The translations under genes and the position numbers were made by a program. A stretch of 64,000 nucleotides of DNA from Listeria cossartiae subsp. cayugensis (GTDB lineage Bacteria > Bacillota > Bacilli > Lactobacillales > Listeriaceae): the NCBI RefSeq assembly GCF_014229095.1, contig NZ_JAARZC010000001.1:806001-870000 (forward strand), written 5' to 3'. The stretch's first letter is position 1. Each line of letters begins with the position of its first letter. Below the pieces are notes generated by a model that had not been told where the DNA came from, did not search any database, and worked only from the letters and a program-made list of their open reading frames with translations. Shown here piece after piece: positions 42,971-52,801 of this stretch.

Positions 42971-44420
42971 AACGATTCGAGAAATGTGTTTACGCTATAC
43001 CGATTTGTCTGAAAATGATATTGATGAATTGATTCATACAGCCAAATCATTGCGCGTGTCTTCGATGTATCAAGATGTCGATGTATTTATCGATGTGTAT
43101 AACAAACTTACTAGTGAAGCCCTTGTTATCCACCATACACCACCAAAAACAACCAATTCACTTTACAAAAATAAAGTAGTCGGAGAAACAGCCCTTCGCA
43201 CAAACGAGCCAGGTGTACTTAGAACACTGGAAACGGGTATGAATTCCAATGACTTACTTGCAAAAACACAAGAAAACGTATTAATTCGCCAAAAAGTCTA
43301 TCCAATTCGCAACAAGCAGCGAGTCATTGCCGTACTTATTCTAGAAAACGATATCAGTGCCGAAATTAAAGCACATTTTGAAATCGACAATGAAGAAACG
43401 GCGTATCGAGATGTCTCCACCACGCTTTCCGCGATGAGCAAGCTAAGTGATTCTATTACCGATCAGCTAGATGACGCGATTTTAATTTTTGACCGTAAAG
43501 GTATTTTACAACAAAAAAATTGCGCGGCAGACCAGTATTACGAACGACTTGGTTATATGGAAGATATCCAAGGCATGCATTATGATAATTTATCACTCGA
43601 CCAGGTGATGTTTGACGCAATTATGTATCAAATCGAAACTGGGAAACAGCCCATTCAACTAAAAAAAGAAGTGGTTATTGCCGGGAATTACTTTATTATG
43701 AAGCAGATTTTCGTGAAAGAAGAGGACGAGCAGGAATGCCGTTTTATTCTTATCTTGCATGACATTACAGATATTAAGGTGAAAGAAGCAGAAATCGTTT
43801 CTAAATCAGTCGCGATTCGTGAAATTCATCACCGTGTCAAAAATAATTTGCAGTCTGTCGTTTCCTTACTACGAATTCAAGGCCGACGTTCGACAAGTGT
43901 TGAGGCACAGAAAATCCTTAATGAAAGTGTTAGCCGAATCCTTGCTATTGCAGCAACCCATGAGCTTTTATCGAAGCAAATGGAAGATGGCATTAATCTT
44001 TACATGGTTATCGAAGCAGTTGCCTACAATATTGAAAGATGTTGTACAGATTGCCCGAAAGTAGCTGTTAGAATGGATATCGACAAACGAATTTATTTGG
44101 ATAGCGACCGTACTGTGGCGCTGGCGCTCGTTATAAATGAGCTACTGCAAAACTCGTATGACCATGCATTCCATCCAAATGAATCGGGCGAAATTTTACT
44201 ACAAATAAAAGAAGATAAGAATTTAATCCACGCAGAAGTAACCGATAATGGCCATGGTTTCAACGTTCGCAAAGTGTCCGAAAAAAGCCTAGGACTTTCC
44301 ATTGTCAAAAGTTACATTAAAGATAAACTGCGAGGCAAAGTAACGATTGAATCGAATGAACATGGAACAAAAACAATGTTTGATTTTAAATACAATTCTA
44401 TCCATGCTACAAAGAAGTAG
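42963..44420 (+). CDS. eutW: EutW, ethanolamine sensor histidine kinase
   Basis: 485 residues. N-terminal sensory region of the EutW type (about 1-150), a PAS-like domain (about 160-270), HisKA_2 box with REIHHRVKNNLQSVVSLLR (phosphorylated His), and HATPase with NELLQNSYDHAF and DNGHGF. No membrane segment is seen, so ethanolamine is sensed in the cytoplasm. AraC/PocR-type control is not involved here. Confidence 0.93.
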   Translation: MTKTIREMCLRYTDLSENDIDELIHTAKSLRVSSMYQDVDVFIDVYNKLTSEALVIHHTPPKTTNSLYKNKVVGETALRTNEPGVLRTLETGMNSNDLLAKTQENVLIRQKVYPIRNKQRVIAVLILENDISAEIKAHFEIDNEETAYRDVSTTLSAMSKLSDSITDQLDDAILIFDRKGILQQKNCAADQYYERLGYMEDIQGMHYDNLSLDQVMFDAIMYQIETGKQPIQLKKEVVIAGNYFIMKQIFVKEEDEQECRFILILHDITDIKVKEAEIVSKSVAIREIHHRVKNNLQSVVSLLRIQGRRSTSVEAQKILNESVSRILAIAATHELLSKQMEDGINLYMVIEAVAYNIERCCTDCPKVAVRMDIDKRIYLDSDRTVALALVINELLQNSYDHAFHPNESGEILLQIKEDKNLIHAEVTDNGHGFNVRKVSEKSLGLSIVKSYIKDKLRGKVTIESNEHGTKTMFDFKYNSIHATKK

Positions 44421-44428
44421 CTATGAAA

Positions 44429-44489
44429 AAGCGATGAAGCTTAAAGCCAAGTAACGATACTGTTATTTGTCTTTAAGCTTTTTCTTTTT
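44429..44489 (+). promoter_or_regulatory. Probable ANTAR element and terminator before eutA
   Basis: Hairpin 1: AAGC-GATGAA-GCTT (44429-44442), loop G1 rather than A1 but G4 present. Hairpin 2: AGT-AACGAT-ACT (44450-44461), A1 and G4. A terminator from AAGCTTAAAG (44437) to CTTTAAGCTT (44480) with T-rich tail overlaps both. It fits EutV control of eutA onward, with one atypical loop. Confidence 0.65.
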
Positions 44490-44509
44490 GCTAGAAAGGA
44501 GTGAGGGGT

Positions 44510-45931
44510 TTGGCGGAAACAATTTTAAGTGTAGGGATTGACCTTGGAACGTCGACAACACAACTCATTTTATCCGAGTTAGAAATTCAAAATATGGCAT
44601 CGAGCTTCACCGTACCGCGCATTGTTATTTCAGATAAGCGGATCATTTTCAGAAGTGAGATTCTATTTACACCGATTCTTGCTGATAATTTGATTGACGT
44701 GGAGGCAATTCGTGATTTTGTAACGAAAGAATATGCTAACGCAGGAATTAAAAAAGAAGAAATTGGCATGGGGGCCGTTATTATCACGGGTGAAACTGCT
44801 CGTAAAGATAATGCCAGCAACGTGCTAGAAGCCATGAGTGGTTTCGCCGGAGACTTCGTTGTTGCAACAGCTGGTCCGGATTTAGAAAGTATCATTGCCG
44901 GAAAAGGAGCAGGTGCGCATACGTATTCCAAAGACAATAACACATCAGTTGTGAATTTGGACATTGGCGGCGGAACAACGAATTTATCGCTATTTGATCG
45001 CGGTGAACTCATTGATACAGCTTGCTTAGATATTGGTGGTCGGTTAATTAAAGTAGACCGTGAAACAAGAAAAATCACCTATATTGCTCCAAAAATTCAA
45101 GCTTTAATCGAAAAACGTGGTTATCCAATCACGCTTGGTGGAACAACTTCACCAGAAAATTTACAGCCAGTTTTAGGCGAAATGGTCGAATTACTAAAAA
45201 ACAGTGTTGCTCTCGGGGCGCCAAATGATTTTTATGAAACAATCATTACGAATAAAGGCTTGAAATTTTTAACGGAAATTGATTGTATCTCATTTTCCGG
45301 AGGCGTTGCAGATTGTATTTCCACTGGTGCGCTAAGTGATCCATTTAGATATGGCGATATTGGTTTACTGCTAGGAAAGGCTATAGCTGAATCTAGCTTG
45401 ATGACCGAAAAAAAGTATATCGAATCTGTCGAAACCATACGGGCGACCGTGGTGGGAGCCGGTTCACACACAGCTGAAATTAGCGGTAGCACCATTACTT
45501 ACACCGAGAAAATTTTCCCAGTAAAAAATATTCCGATTTTGAAACTTGCCAAGCAAGAAGAAGATGAAAACATGGCAGAAGTCATCAAGGAAAAACTTAG
45601 CTGGTTCAAAATAGATAATGAAATGGAACGTATTGCGCTTGCAATTGAAGGCGAAAATAGCCCAAGTTTCCAGCAAGTAACAGAGTACGCGAAAGCCATT
45701 TGCGAAGGAATGAAAGAACCAATCGCACTTGGTCATCCGCTAATTATCATTACTTGGCACGACATGGCAAAAGCCCTCGGACAAAGCATTTTCGGGCATT
45801 TACCAGCCGGCTATCCACTAATTTGCTTGGATAGTGTCAAAGTCGATAATGGTGATTACATTGATATAGGAAAACCAGTTGCTGACGGGAAAGTGCTACC
45901 AGTAGTAGTAAAAACCTTAGTCTTTAACTGA
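44510..45931 (+). CDS. eutA: EutA, ethanolamine ammonia-lyase reactivase
   Basis: TTG 44510 (AAAGGAG 8 nt away) is a better start than GTG 44501, giving 473 residues. Actin-like fold with VGIDLGTSTTQLILSE and NLDIGGGTTNLSLFD. It removes damaged cobalamin from EutBC using ATP. Confidence 0.93.
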   Translation: MAETILSVGIDLGTSTTQLILSELEIQNMASSFTVPRIVISDKRIIFRSEILFTPILADNLIDVEAIRDFVTKEYANAGIKKEEIGMGAVIITGETARKDNASNVLEAMSGFAGDFVVATAGPDLESIIAGKGAGAHTYSKDNNTSVVNLDIGGGTTNLSLFDRGELIDTACLDIGGRLIKVDRETRKITYIAPKIQALIEKRGYPITLGGTTSPENLQPVLGEMVELLKNSVALGAPNDFYETIITNKGLKFLTEIDCISFSGGVADCISTGALSDPFRYGDIGLLLGKAIAESSLMTEKKYIESVETIRATVVGAGSHTAEISGSTITYTEKIFPVKNIPILKLAKQEEDENMAEVIKEKLSWFKIDNEMERIALAIEGENSPSFQQVTEYAKAICEGMKEPIALGHPLIIITWHDMAKALGQSIFGHLPAGYPLICLDSVKVDNGDYIDIGKPVADGKVLPVVVKTLVFN

Positions 45932-45972
45932 TCCACATAAATAGCTTTAATTTTGAGAGGAGGATTTATCGA

Positions 45973-47337
45973 ATGATTTTAAAAACGAATTTATTCGGCC
46001 ATACATACCAGTTCAAATCCATCACTGATGTGTTGGCAAAAGCAAACGAAGAAAAATCAGGCGATCGCTTAGCCGGAGTTGCTGCTGAATCTGCAGAAGA
46101 ACGTGTAGCTGCTAAAGTGGTGCTTTCTAAAATGACGCTTGGAGATTTACGTAATAATCCGGTTGTCCCATATGAAACAGATGAGGTAACACGTATTATT
46201 CAAGACCAAGTAAATGACCGTATCCATGATTCTATCAAAAACTGGACAGTGGAAGAATTACGGGAATGGATTTTAGACCATAAAACAACAGATGCTGACA
46301 TTAAACGTGTTGCACGCGGCCTAACATCAGAAATTATTGCTGCTGTTACAAAACTAATGTCCAACTTAGATTTAATTTATGGAGCGAAAAAAATCCGTGT
46401 TATCGCACATGCGAACACAACAATCGGTCTTCCAGGAACTTTCTCCGCTAGACTACAACCAAACCATCCAACTGATGATCCTGATGGTATCCTTGCTTCA
46501 CTAATGGAAGGATTAACTTACGGAATTGGGGATGCGGTAATCGGACTTAACCCAGTAGATGATTCTACTGATAGCGTAGTTCGTTTACTTAATAAATTTG
46601 AAGAATTCCGCAGTAAATGGGATGTGCCAACACAAACTTGTGTACTTGCACACGTGAAGACTCAAATGGAAGCAATGCGTCGCGGCGCTCCAACTGGTCT
46701 TGTATTCCAATCTATCGCAGGTTCTGAAAAAGGAAATACAGCTTTCGGTTTTGACGGAGCAACTATTGAAGAAGCTAGACAATTAGCCCTTCAAAGTGGT
46801 GCTGCAACTGGACCAAACGTAATGTACTTTGAAACAGGACAAGGTTCTGAACTTTCTTCTGACGCACATTTCGGCGTAGACCAAGTAACAATGGAAGCTC
46901 GTTGTTATGGATTCGCGAAGAAATTTGATCCATTCCTAGTAAATACAGTAGTTGGATTTATCGGACCTGAGTATTTATATGATTCCAAACAAGTAATCCG
47001 CGCCGGCCTTGAAGATCACTTCATGGGTAAATTAACTGGTATTTCTATGGGTTGTGACGTATGTTACACAAACCACATGAAAGCCGACCAAAACGACGTA
47101 GAAAACTTATCCGTACTTCTAACAGCAGCAGGATGTAACTTTATCATGGGTATTCCTCATGGTGATGACGTTATGCTTAACTACCAAACAACTGGTTACC
47201 ACGAAACAGCCACTTTACGTGAATTATTTGGCCTAAAACCAATTAAAGAATTTGATCAGTGGATGGAAAAAATGGGATTCAGCGAAAATGGTAAATTAAC
47301 TAGCCGTGCTGGAGATGCATCTATTTTCCTAAAATAA
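45973..47337 (+). CDS. eutB: EutB, ethanolamine ammonia-lyase large subunit
   Basis: 454 residues, family length, from ATG 45973 (GAGGAGG). TIM-barrel subunit that binds ethanolamine; visible blocks are FDGATIEEARQLALQSGAA and the C-terminal GCDVCYTNHMKADQND. With EutC and adenosylcobalamin it splits ethanolamine into acetaldehyde and ammonia. Confidence 0.95.
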   Translation: MILKTNLFGHTYQFKSITDVLAKANEEKSGDRLAGVAAESAEERVAAKVVLSKMTLGDLRNNPVVPYETDEVTRIIQDQVNDRIHDSIKNWTVEELREWILDHKTTDADIKRVARGLTSEIIAAVTKLMSNLDLIYGAKKIRVIAHANTTIGLPGTFSARLQPNHPTDDPDGILASLMEGLTYGIGDAVIGLNPVDDSTDSVVRLLNKFEEFRSKWDVPTQTCVLAHVKTQMEAMRRGAPTGLVFQSIAGSEKGNTAFGFDGATIEEARQLALQSGAATGPNVMYFETGQGSELSSDAHFGVDQVTMEARCYGFAKKFDPFLVNTVVGFIGPEYLYDSKQVIRAGLEDHFMGKLTGISMGCDVCYTNHMKADQNDVENLSVLLTAAGCNFIMGIPHGDDVMLNYQTTGYHETATLRELFGLKPIKEFDQWMEKMGFSENGKLTSRAGDASIFLK

Positions 47338-47356
47338 GGAAGGGAGGAACTAAGCG

Positions 47357-48238
47357 ATGAACGAACAAGAATTAAAACAAATGATTGAAGGCATTTTAAC
47401 AGAAATGTCCGGTGGTAAAACAACCGATACAGTAGCAGCTGCGCCAACTAAATCTGTAGTTGAAACAGTTGTAACAGAAGGTAGCATCCCGGATATTACT
47501 GAAGTAGATATCAAAAAACAATTACTAGTACCAGAACCAGCTGATCGTGAAGGCTATTTGAAAATGAAACAAATGACACCGGCTCGACTTGGTTTATGGC
47601 GTGCTGGTCCACGTTACAAAACAGAAACAATTCTTCGTTTCCGTGCGGACCATGCAGTAGCACAAGATTCCGTTTTCTCTTACGTTTCTGAGGATTTAGT
47701 AAAAGAAATGAACTTCATCCCAGTAAACACTAAATGTCATGATAAAGATGAATACTTAACTCGCCCAGACTTAGGTCGTGAATTTGACAATGAAATGGTA
47801 GAAGTTATTCGTGCTAATACTACGAAAAACGCAAAACTACAAATCGTTGTAGGTGACGGACTTAGTTCTGCAGCAGTTGAAGCTAACATCAAAGACATCT
47901 TGCCATCCATTAAACAAGGTTTGAAAATGTATAACTTAGACTTTGATAACATTGTTTTCGTTAAACATTGTCGTGTACCTTCTATGGACCAAATCGGTGA
48001 AATCACTGGTGCTGACGTAGTTTGTTTACTTGTAGGTGAACGTCCAGGTCTAGTAACAGCTGAATCCATGAGTGCATACATTGCTTACAAACCAACAATT
48101 GGTATGCCAGAAGCTCGTCGTACTGTTATTTCTAACATTCATAGCGGCGGAACTCCACCGGTTGAAGCAGGCGCATATATTGCTGAATTAATTCACAATA
48201 TGCTTGAGAAAAAATGTTCTGGTATCGATTTAAAATAA
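47357..48238 (+). CDS. eutC: EutC, ethanolamine ammonia-lyase small subunit
   Basis: 293 residues. N-terminal amphipathic helix ([15 protein letters not shown]) resembling the packing signals of other enzymes here, a flexible linker, then the EutC domain with [20 protein letters not shown] and the B12-side motifs [14 protein letters not shown] and [16 protein letters not shown]. Confidence 0.95.
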   Translation: MNEQELKQMIEGILTEMSGGKTTDTVAAAPTKSVVETVVTEGSIPDITEVDIKKQLLVPEPADREGYLKMKQMTPARLGLWRAGPRYKTETILRFRADHAVAQDSVFSYVSEDLVKEMNFIPVNTKCHDKDEYLTRPDLGREFDNEMVEVIRANTTKNAKLQIVVGDGLSSAAVEANIKDILPSIKQGLKMYNLDFDNIVFVKHCRVPSMDQIGEITGADVVCLLVGERPGLVTAESMSAYIAYKPTIGMPEARRTVISNIHSGGTPPVEAGAYIAELIHNMLEKKCSGIDLK

Positions 48239-48260
48239 GCTAGTTAGAGGAGGAACCTTC

Positions 48261-48914
48261 ATGAAAAATGATAAATTACCTGCATCCGTTTTAAGTGTCA
48301 AAGTTGTATCTAACGTAGACAACGGTCTATTTAAACAACTAGACTTAAAACCGCATCAAAGAAGCCTTGGTATTATTACATCTGATTGTGATGATGTAAC
48401 TTACACAGCGCTTGACGAAGCAACAAAAGCAGCAGAAGTAGACGTTGTTTATGCGAAAAGTATGTATGCTGGTGCTGGAAATGCATCCACTAAGTTCGCT
48501 GGTGAAGTTATCGGTATTATTGCCGGACCAAGCCCTGCAGAAGTAAAAAGTGGTCTTGCTGTAGCAGTAGATTTCATCGAAAATGGCGCTAGCTTTGTTA
48601 GTGCAAACGAAGATGATAGCGTACCTTACTTCGCACACTGTGTTTCAAGAACTGGTACATTCCTTTCTAAAGAAGCAAATGTTGCAGAAGGTGAAGCGAT
48701 TGCTTACTTAATCGCCCCTCCACTTGAAGCAATGTATGCTTTAGACGCAGCGCTTAAAGCAGCAGACGTAACAATCGGAGCTTTCTACGGTCCACCGTCC
48801 GAAACAAACTTTGGCGGAGCACTTTTAACTGGTAGCCAATCTGCATGTAAAGCAGCTTGTGACGCCTTCAAAATGGCAGTAGAAAATGTGGCTGAAAATC
48901 CACTTCAATATTAA
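48261..48914 (+). CDS. eutL: EutL, trimeric BMC shell protein
   Basis: 217 residues with two permuted BMC domains, the EutL type whose trimer pore can open and close. Recognisable stretches are KPHQRSLGIITSDCDDVTY and FYGPPSETNFGGALLTGS. GAGGAGG precedes ATG 48261. Confidence 0.94.
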   Translation: MKNDKLPASVLSVKVVSNVDNGLFKQLDLKPHQRSLGIITSDCDDVTYTALDEATKAAEVDVVYAKSMYAGAGNASTKFAGEVIGIIAGPSPAEVKSGLAVAVDFIENGASFVSANEDDSVPYFAHCVSRTGTFLSKEANVAEGEAIAYLIAPPLEAMYALDAALKAADVTIGAFYGPPSETNFGGALLTGSQSACKAACDAFKMAVENVAENPLQY

Positions 48915-48928
48915 GGTGGTGCTAAAAA

Positions 48929-49450
48929 ATGCCAAATGAAGCACTAGGTTTAATTGAAGTCACTGGTTTTCTTGGTGCCGTTGTTGCAGCTGATACATGT
49001 TTAAAAGCAGCTAATGTTGAGCTAATTCAATGCGAAGTCATTAGCGGCGGATTAACAACAGTTGAATTAACTGGTGATGTAGGTGCAGTAAATGCAGCTA
49101 TTGAAGCAGGGAAAGCAGCAACAGAAGACTTAGGTTGTTTAGTATCAAGCCATGTTATTGCACGAATGAGCGAAGATACAAAAGCACTTTTTGTTCCTCA
49201 AGAAGAAGTTAAACCACAACCCAAAGAAGTCAAACAAGAAGAACCAAAAGAAGAAATTCAAAAAGTCGTAGAAGTGAAAACAAACACCAAGAGTGCAGAA
49301 AAAGAACTTCGCGCAATGAAAGTTATTGATCTAAGGAAACTTGCTTACACATTAGATAATGTGCCTATTCCAAAGAGCAAGATTAAATATGCGAACAAGG
49401 ATAAACTTGTTCACGCACTAAAAGACATTTATGGAAGGAGTGAAAACTAG
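48929..49450 (+). CDS. BMC protein with helical C-terminal domain (EutK-like)
   Basis: 173 residues: a BMC domain (1-90; ALGLIEVTGFLGAVVAADTC), a Lys/Glu/Pro linker (about 92-125) and a C-terminal helical domain (AMKVIDLRKLAYTLDNVPIP, then ANKDKLVHALKD) that resembles a SAP/Rho-N type nucleic-acid-binding fold. E. coli EutK also has a BMC plus a C-terminal helix-turn-helix domain, but of a different sequence. Its stop overlaps the GTG of eutE by 1 bp. Confidence 0.82.
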   Translation: MPNEALGLIEVTGFLGAVVAADTCLKAANVELIQCEVISGGLTTVELTGDVGAVNAAIEAGKAATEDLGCLVSSHVIARMSEDTKALFVPQEEVKPQPKEVKQEEPKEEIQKVVEVKTNTKSAEKELRAMKVIDLRKLAYTLDNVPIPKSKIKYANKDKLVHALKDIYGRSEN

Positions 49451-50910
49451 TGGCACTAGAAGATAAAGATTTACGCTCAATCCAAGAAGTTCGAAATCTT
49501 ATTGCAACAGCAGACAAAGCACAAAAAGAACTTGCTGCAATGAGCCAACAACAAATTGATACAATTGTAAAAGCAATAGCGGATGCTGGTTATGATGCTC
49601 GCGAAAAACTCGCAAAAATGGCACATGAAGAAACTGGCTTTGGAATCTGGCAAGACAAAGTAATTAAAAACGTCTTTGCCTCGAAACACGTCTACAATTA
49701 CATCAAAGATATGAAAACCATTGGTATGTTAAAAGAAGATAACGAAAATCAAGTAATGGAGGTTGCTGTTCCACTAGGCGTTGTTGCAGGATTAATCCCG
49801 TCAACAAACCCTACATCCACAGTAATTTACAAAACACTTATTTCCATCAAAGCCGGAAATAGTATCGTATTTTCTCCACATCCAAACGCACTAAAAGCAA
49901 TTCTTGAAACCGTAAGAATTATTAGTGAAGCAGCAGAAAAAGCTGGTTGTCCGAAAGGCGCTATCAGCTGTATGACTGTTCCAACCATTCAAGGAACAGA
50001 TCAACTAATGAAGCATAAAGATACAGCAGTTATCCTTGCAACAGGTGGTTCTGCAATGGTAAAAGCCGCTTATTCATCCGGTACTCCAGCAATTGGAGTA
50101 GGCCCAGGTAATGGCCCAGCATTTATCGAACGCAGTGCTAACATTCCTCGCGCAGTAAAACATATTCTTGATTCTAAAACATTCGATAACGGAACAATTT
50201 GCGCATCTGAGCAATCTGTCGTAGTAGAACGTGTGAACAAAGAAGCTGTTATTGCTGAATTTAGAAAACAAGGAGCTCACTTCTTGTCCGATGCAGAAGC
50301 TGTTCAACTTGGTAAATTCATCTTACGTCCAAATGGTTCGATGAATCCAGCAATCGTAGGTAAAAGCGTGCAACATATCGCTAACCTTGCTGGCCTAACA
50401 GTTCCAGCTGACGCAAGAGTACTTATCGCTGAAGAAACAAAAGTTGGCGCTAAAATCCCTTATTCAAGAGAAAAATTAGCTCCAATCTTGGCTTTCTATA
50501 CAGCCGAAACTTGGCAAGAAGCTTGCGAACTTAGCATGGATATCCTTTATCATGAAGGAGCTGGACATACTTTAATCATCCACTCAGAAGATAAAGCAAT
50601 TATCCGTGAATTCGCACTGAAAAAACCAGTTTCCCGTCTCTTAGTTAATACACCAGGAGCACTTGGCGGAATTGGCGCAACAACAAATCTTGTACCTGCT
50701 TTAACACTTGGTTGTGGGGCAGTTGGAGGAAGTTCATCATCTGATAATATCGGACCTGAAAATCTTTTCAACATTCGCCGCATTGCTACAGGCGTTTTAG
50801 AGTTAGAAGATATTCGTAAAGAAGAAAACCAAGCAACATCTGAACTTCCGGTTGATGCAGACGCACTGATCCAAAGTTTAGTAGAAAAAGTTTTAGCAGA
50901 ATTAAAATAA
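49450..50910 (+). CDS. eutE: EutE, CoA-acylating acetaldehyde dehydrogenase
   Basis: 486 residues from GTG 49450. Aldehyde dehydrogenase fold, NAD site GVGPGNGPAFIE and catalytic Cys in FDNGTICASEQS. Converts acetaldehyde and CoA to acetyl-CoA. The last 18 residues (DADALIQSLVEKVLAELK) form an amphipathic helix like an encapsulation peptide, which is at the N-terminus in PduP. Confidence 0.95.
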   Translation: MALEDKDLRSIQEVRNLIATADKAQKELAAMSQQQIDTIVKAIADAGYDAREKLAKMAHEETGFGIWQDKVIKNVFASKHVYNYIKDMKTIGMLKEDNENQVMEVAVPLGVVAGLIPSTNPTSTVIYKTLISIKAGNSIVFSPHPNALKAILETVRIISEAAEKAGCPKGAISCMTVPTIQGTDQLMKHKDTAVILATGGSAMVKAAYSSGTPAIGVGPGNGPAFIERSANIPRAVKHILDSKTFDNGTICASEQSVVVERVNKEAVIAEFRKQGAHFLSDAEAVQLGKFILRPNGSMNPAIVGKSVQHIANLAGLTVPADARVLIAEETKVGAKIPYSREKLAPILAFYTAETWQEACELSMDILYHEGAGHTLIIHSEDKAIIREFALKKPVSRLLVNTPGALGGIGATTNLVPALTLGCGAVGGSSSSDNIGPENLFNIRRIATGVLELEDIRKEENQATSELPVDADALIQSLVEKVLAELK

Positions 50911-50941
50911 AAAATAAAACACTAATTGGAGGAATTTTAAA

Positions 50942-51226
50942 ATGGCAAACGCAAACGCATTAGGTATGATCGAAACAAAAGGTTTAGTAGGAGCAGTAGA
51001 AGCAGCAGACGCAATGGTGAAAGCAGCTAACGTAACACTTATGGGTAAAGAACAAGTTGGTGGCGGTCTAGTAACAGTTATGGTTCGCGGCGATGTTGGC
51101 GCAGTTAAAGCAGCAACAGATGCAGGCGCAGCAGCAGCAGAACGCGTTGGTGAATTACTATCTGTACACGTAATCCCACGTCCACACAGCGAAGTAGACG
51201 CAATTCTACCAAAAAGCGCTGAATAA
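50942..51226 (+). CDS. eutM: EutM, hexameric BMC shell protein
   Basis: 94 residues, one BMC domain almost identical to PduA and PduJ ([31 protein letters not shown]). Pore loop QVGGG. Main facet protein of the ethanolamine compartment; mixed shells with PduA/J are possible. GGAGG precedes ATG 50942. Confidence 0.94.
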   Translation: MANANALGMIETKGLVGAVEAADAMVKAANVTLMGKEQVGGGLVTVMVRGDVGAVKAATDAGAAAAERVGELLSVHVIPRPHSEVDAILPKSAE

Positions 51227-51250
51227 GATAATTTTTTAACATAAATCAGG

Positions 51251-51317
51251 AAAAAGCGTGAGCGTAAGGCAAAAGAGTTCCATCAGACTCGGAAATTGCC
51301 CGAAACTTTCGCTTTTT
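51251..51317 (+). other. Long structured hairpin between eutM and eutT
   Basis: AAAAAGCG (51251-51258) pairs with CGCTTTTT (51310-51317), enclosing shorter stems (GAGT/ACTC, GGCAA/TTGCC). Only TTTTT within the arm follows, so it may be an attenuator or a stabiliser of the eutM 3' end rather than a strong terminator. No ANTAR loop pair is visible. Confidence 0.5.
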
Positions 51318-51391
51318 ACCAGATTTGAGCAAGATAAAGCTTCCCAACATTACTAACACCAATTGTAAATGGGACAAAAGGATGTGGTTCT

Positions 51392-52147
51392 TTGGCTATT
51401 TTGACAGAAGATGAGTTACGAAAAGCCTATTTACACACCGATTTAAAAACAACGAAAAAACTCGATATAAAAAAAGGCACAATTATCACCCCTTCAGCTA
51501 AGAGTTTCTTGTCTGAAAAGAAAATTGACCTTCATTATATTGATGAAATTGCAGAAACAAAAGTAGTAGTGGAACCAGTGAAAAAAGAAACTACACGAGC
51601 AAAATTCCAAACGATTTATGGTGGAGCATTAGATGAGAAGCCAGAACATATGACGCATTTGCGTGGTAATCTGCTTGTATTTAAAGACCATCCACAAATT
51701 GCTTTCCGCGGAAAATTAGATACACTGGAAGCTGAAATTCTGGAAACCCAATGTTCCGTTGCAGCTGAATTTAAAGATCTTGCGGAAGATTTACAAGAAA
51801 TCCTCACCTTTGTAAGAAATATTGTACGAGCGGAAGTTTTAAACGAGCAAATCGAATCAGTGAATTTGCTTGGAATGGATGAAAAAGAGCTGCGGGAACG
51901 TAGTCATAATCCGAAAAAATATTACCAAATGACACACTTTATGCCTGATTATACGATGGGGAATGCTGTCATTCGTTTAAACAAAATAAGAACGATGGTC
52001 CGTGAAACAGAATTAGCTGCCTTCTTAGCTTTTAAGGAAGCAGATTATTCCATTAAACGACCAGACATTATTCAAGCGCTTAACCGATTATCGAGTTTAT
52101 TCTGGATACTGATGTTCCGCGTAAGAACTAATGAATATAAAAAGTAA
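51392..52147 (+). CDS. eutT: EutT, corrinoid adenosyltransferase
   Basis: 251 residues from TTG 51392 (AAAGGATGTGG). The N-terminal 45 residues carry KKGTIITPSAKSFLSEKKID, a motif shared with PduM and the gene at 52798. The rest (HLRGNLLVFKDHPQIAFRGK, LDTLEAEILETQ) is the EutT/PduO-like helical adenosyltransferase domain. It makes adenosylcobalamin for EutBC. Confidence 0.9.
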   Translation: MAILTEDELRKAYLHTDLKTTKKLDIKKGTIITPSAKSFLSEKKIDLHYIDEIAETKVVVEPVKKETTRAKFQTIYGGALDEKPEHMTHLRGNLLVFKDHPQIAFRGKLDTLEAEILETQCSVAAEFKDLAEDLQEILTFVRNIVRAEVLNEQIESVNLLGMDEKELRERSHNPKKYYQMTHFMPDYTMGNAVIRLNKIRTMVRETELAAFLAFKEADYSIKRPDIIQALNRLSSLFWILMFRVRTNEYKK

Positions 52148-52159
52148 GGAGGCTTATTC

Positions 52160-52801
52160 ATGAATAATGAGTTAATAACAAGCCTTATTGAAGAAGTCAC
52201 TCGCCGCGCATTACTTGAAACTGGCGTAGAAGTAGAAGCATCTGGCCGTCATGTCCATTTAGATCGTGAAACAGTCGATGCACTATTTGGTCCTGGGTAT
52301 GAACTTACTCATTTCCGTGACCTATCTCAACCGGGTCAATATGTTTGTAAAGAAAGAATTAGTATTGTTGGGCCAAAAAGCGTTATTCATAACGTCGTAA
52401 TTCTTGGACCAATCCGTAAGAAAACACAAGTAGAAATCAGTTCCACAGATGGTACGGCGCTTGGAATTAAAGCACCAGTTCGCGAAAGTGGAGACATAGC
52501 TGGAACACCAGGAATTTTACTTTTATCCGCAAAAAACAGCGTTCAATTGTCTGAAGGACTTATTGTTGCAAAACGCCATATTCATATGACGCCTGCTGAT
52601 GCAGAAAAACAACAAGTAACGCAAAGTGAAATTGTACAAGTGAAAATTAATGGTGACAGACCGCTAATTTTTGACGATGTTGTTGTTCGGATTAGCCCTG
52701 ATTTCGCTACATATATGCACATTGATTATGACGAAGCCAACGCATGTGGTTTTAAAAAGGGAATTCGAGGTCAAATAATCAAGAAAACAAAGGCTAAATG
52801 A
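52160..52801 (+). CDS. pduL: PduL-type phosphotransacylase of the eut locus (EutD role)
   Basis: 213 residues with N-terminal amphipathic helix (NELITSLIEEVTRRALL) and the zinc motifs ASGRHVHLDR and KRHIHMTP. It replaces the unrelated Pta-type EutD of enterobacteria and converts acetyl-CoA to acetyl phosphate. AAGGAGG precedes ATG 52160; it overlaps the next gene by 4 bp. Confidence 0.92.
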   Translation: MNNELITSLIEEVTRRALLETGVEVEASGRHVHLDRETVDALFGPGYELTHFRDLSQPGQYVCKERISIVGPKSVIHNVVILGPIRKKTQVEISSTDGTALGIKAPVRESGDIAGTPGILLLSAKNSVQLSEGLIVAKRHIHMTPADAEKQQVTQSEIVQVKINGDRPLIFDDVVVRISPDFATYMHIDYDEANACGFKKGIRGQIIKKTKAK

